From Candidatus Nitrosopolaris nunavutensis (GTDB lineage Archaea; Thermoproteota; Nitrososphaeria; Nitrososphaerales; Nitrososphaeraceae): 12,968 nt of DNA. Positions 12,764 through 12,968 of this stretch are shown one piece after another. The number at the start of each line of letters is the position of its first letter. Within the stretch, counting starts at the first letter, position 1. The position numbers were made by a program, and so were the translations under genes. Below the pieces are notes generated by a model, which was not told the origin of the DNA, ran no database searches, and saw only the letters and a program-made list of their open reading frames with translations. The stretch is from NCBI GenBank assembly GCA_002501855.1, contig DAOM01000031.1, positions 1 through 12,968 of the forward strand, given 5' to 3'.

Positions 12764-12968
12764 GATAGATCCTTAGCTCGTTCGCTGAAGCTGACAACCA
12801 TTAAGATGATGTATCACTCCAGACGATCTCTAGTTAGAATCTCATTTACAACTGGGGAGGTGCCTATTGTCATTAATTTACAATACATAGCCTTTATGCG
12901 ATAGAGTATTCTTAGATTATCATATGTTCAGAGATGCCTTTCCTCTATCTTTGCAGGTCTTCTTCCTT
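12764..12968. other. Right-edge intergenic sequence, no supported gene
   Basis: This 205-bp stretch must contain the nep1 promoter on the minus strand; ATCATCTTAATGG around 12800 is the only AT-rich candidate. On the plus strand an ATG at 12924 opens a frame that continues off the window (MFRDAFPLSLQVFFL), with TTTATG about 27 nt before it. On the minus strand two short frames enter from the right edge and stop before 12920. None can be judged from so few codons. A GGAGGTG at 12857-12863 (plus strand) is followed only by an eight-codon frame. Confidence 0.5.

Noticed and set aside
12924..12968. Possible start of a plus-strand gene at the right edge (MFRDAFPLSLQVFFL...)
   Set aside because: Only 15 codons are visible; a TATA-like TTTATG at about -27 is suggestive but insufficient.

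Overview
The window looks like a chromosome segment of an archaeon, most probably an aerobic Nitrososphaerota (Thaumarchaeota). The archaeal assignment rests on eL42 (L44e) and eS27 ribosomal proteins, a Nep1-type 16S rRNA methyltransferase, an archaeal CobY nucleotidyltransferase, a fused AhbA/AhbB-type siroheme decarboxylase, TATA-like boxes about 25-30 nt upstream of start codons (a leaderless transcript pattern), and GGTGATG/GGAGGTG-type Shine-Dalgarno sequences. CtaB (heme O synthase) points to a heme-copper oxidase and so to aerobic life. The thaumarchaeal placement comes from the combination of genes and general similarity, not from a marker gene.

Layout from left to right. The C-terminal end of a probable aldo/keto reductase (+, 1-186) faces an extended-SDR nucleotide-sugar epimerase (-, 313-1233). 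The fused siroheme decarboxylase (+, 1443-2480) diverges from the epimerase. A 306-bp gene-free stretch with hairpins follows. Next come a PD-(D/E)XK nuclease of Hjc/Mrr flavour (-, 2787-3245), a gene-poor 291-bp stretch, and a strikingly eukaryote-like glucosamine-6-phosphate N-acetyltransferase (-, 3537-4019). The rpl44e-rps27e pair (+, 4316-4814) collides tail to tail, with a 4-nt overlap, with a five-gene cobalamin operon (-, 9110 to 4811). Reading with transcription, that operon is threonine-phosphate decarboxylase (CobD-like), CobQ, CbiB, CobS, CobY. On the other side of its promoter region run aspartate-semialdehyde dehydrogenase, an Lrp/AsnC regulator and heme O synthase (all +). Nep1 (-, 11999-12763) closes the window.

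How the genes fit together. The cob operon covers corrinoid amidation, attachment of the aminopropanol-phosphate arm, GTP activation and final joining of the lower ligand. Its neighbours add two more tetrapyrrole steps: siroheme decarboxylation (the alternative heme pathway) and heme O formation. The divergent asd gene feeds the aspartate family, including threonine, the precursor of the cobalamin aminopropanol arm. All four junctions in the cob operon are overlaps (4, 4, 32 and 4 nt), which suggests translational coupling.

Points that stand out: CobQ ends after its ATP-binding half and has no glutamine amidotransferase domain; the epimerase has Phe where the catalytic Lys of YxxxK should be; the acetyltransferase carries eukaryotic GNA1 signatures almost residue for residue; AhbA and AhbB are one polypeptide; and the nuclease has Q-x-K instead of E-x-K. 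I found no CRISPR array, insertion sequence, tRNA or rRNA gene. I did not find a clearly new multi-gene system. The best leads are the half-length CobQ and the possible structured RNA at about 2680-2765.
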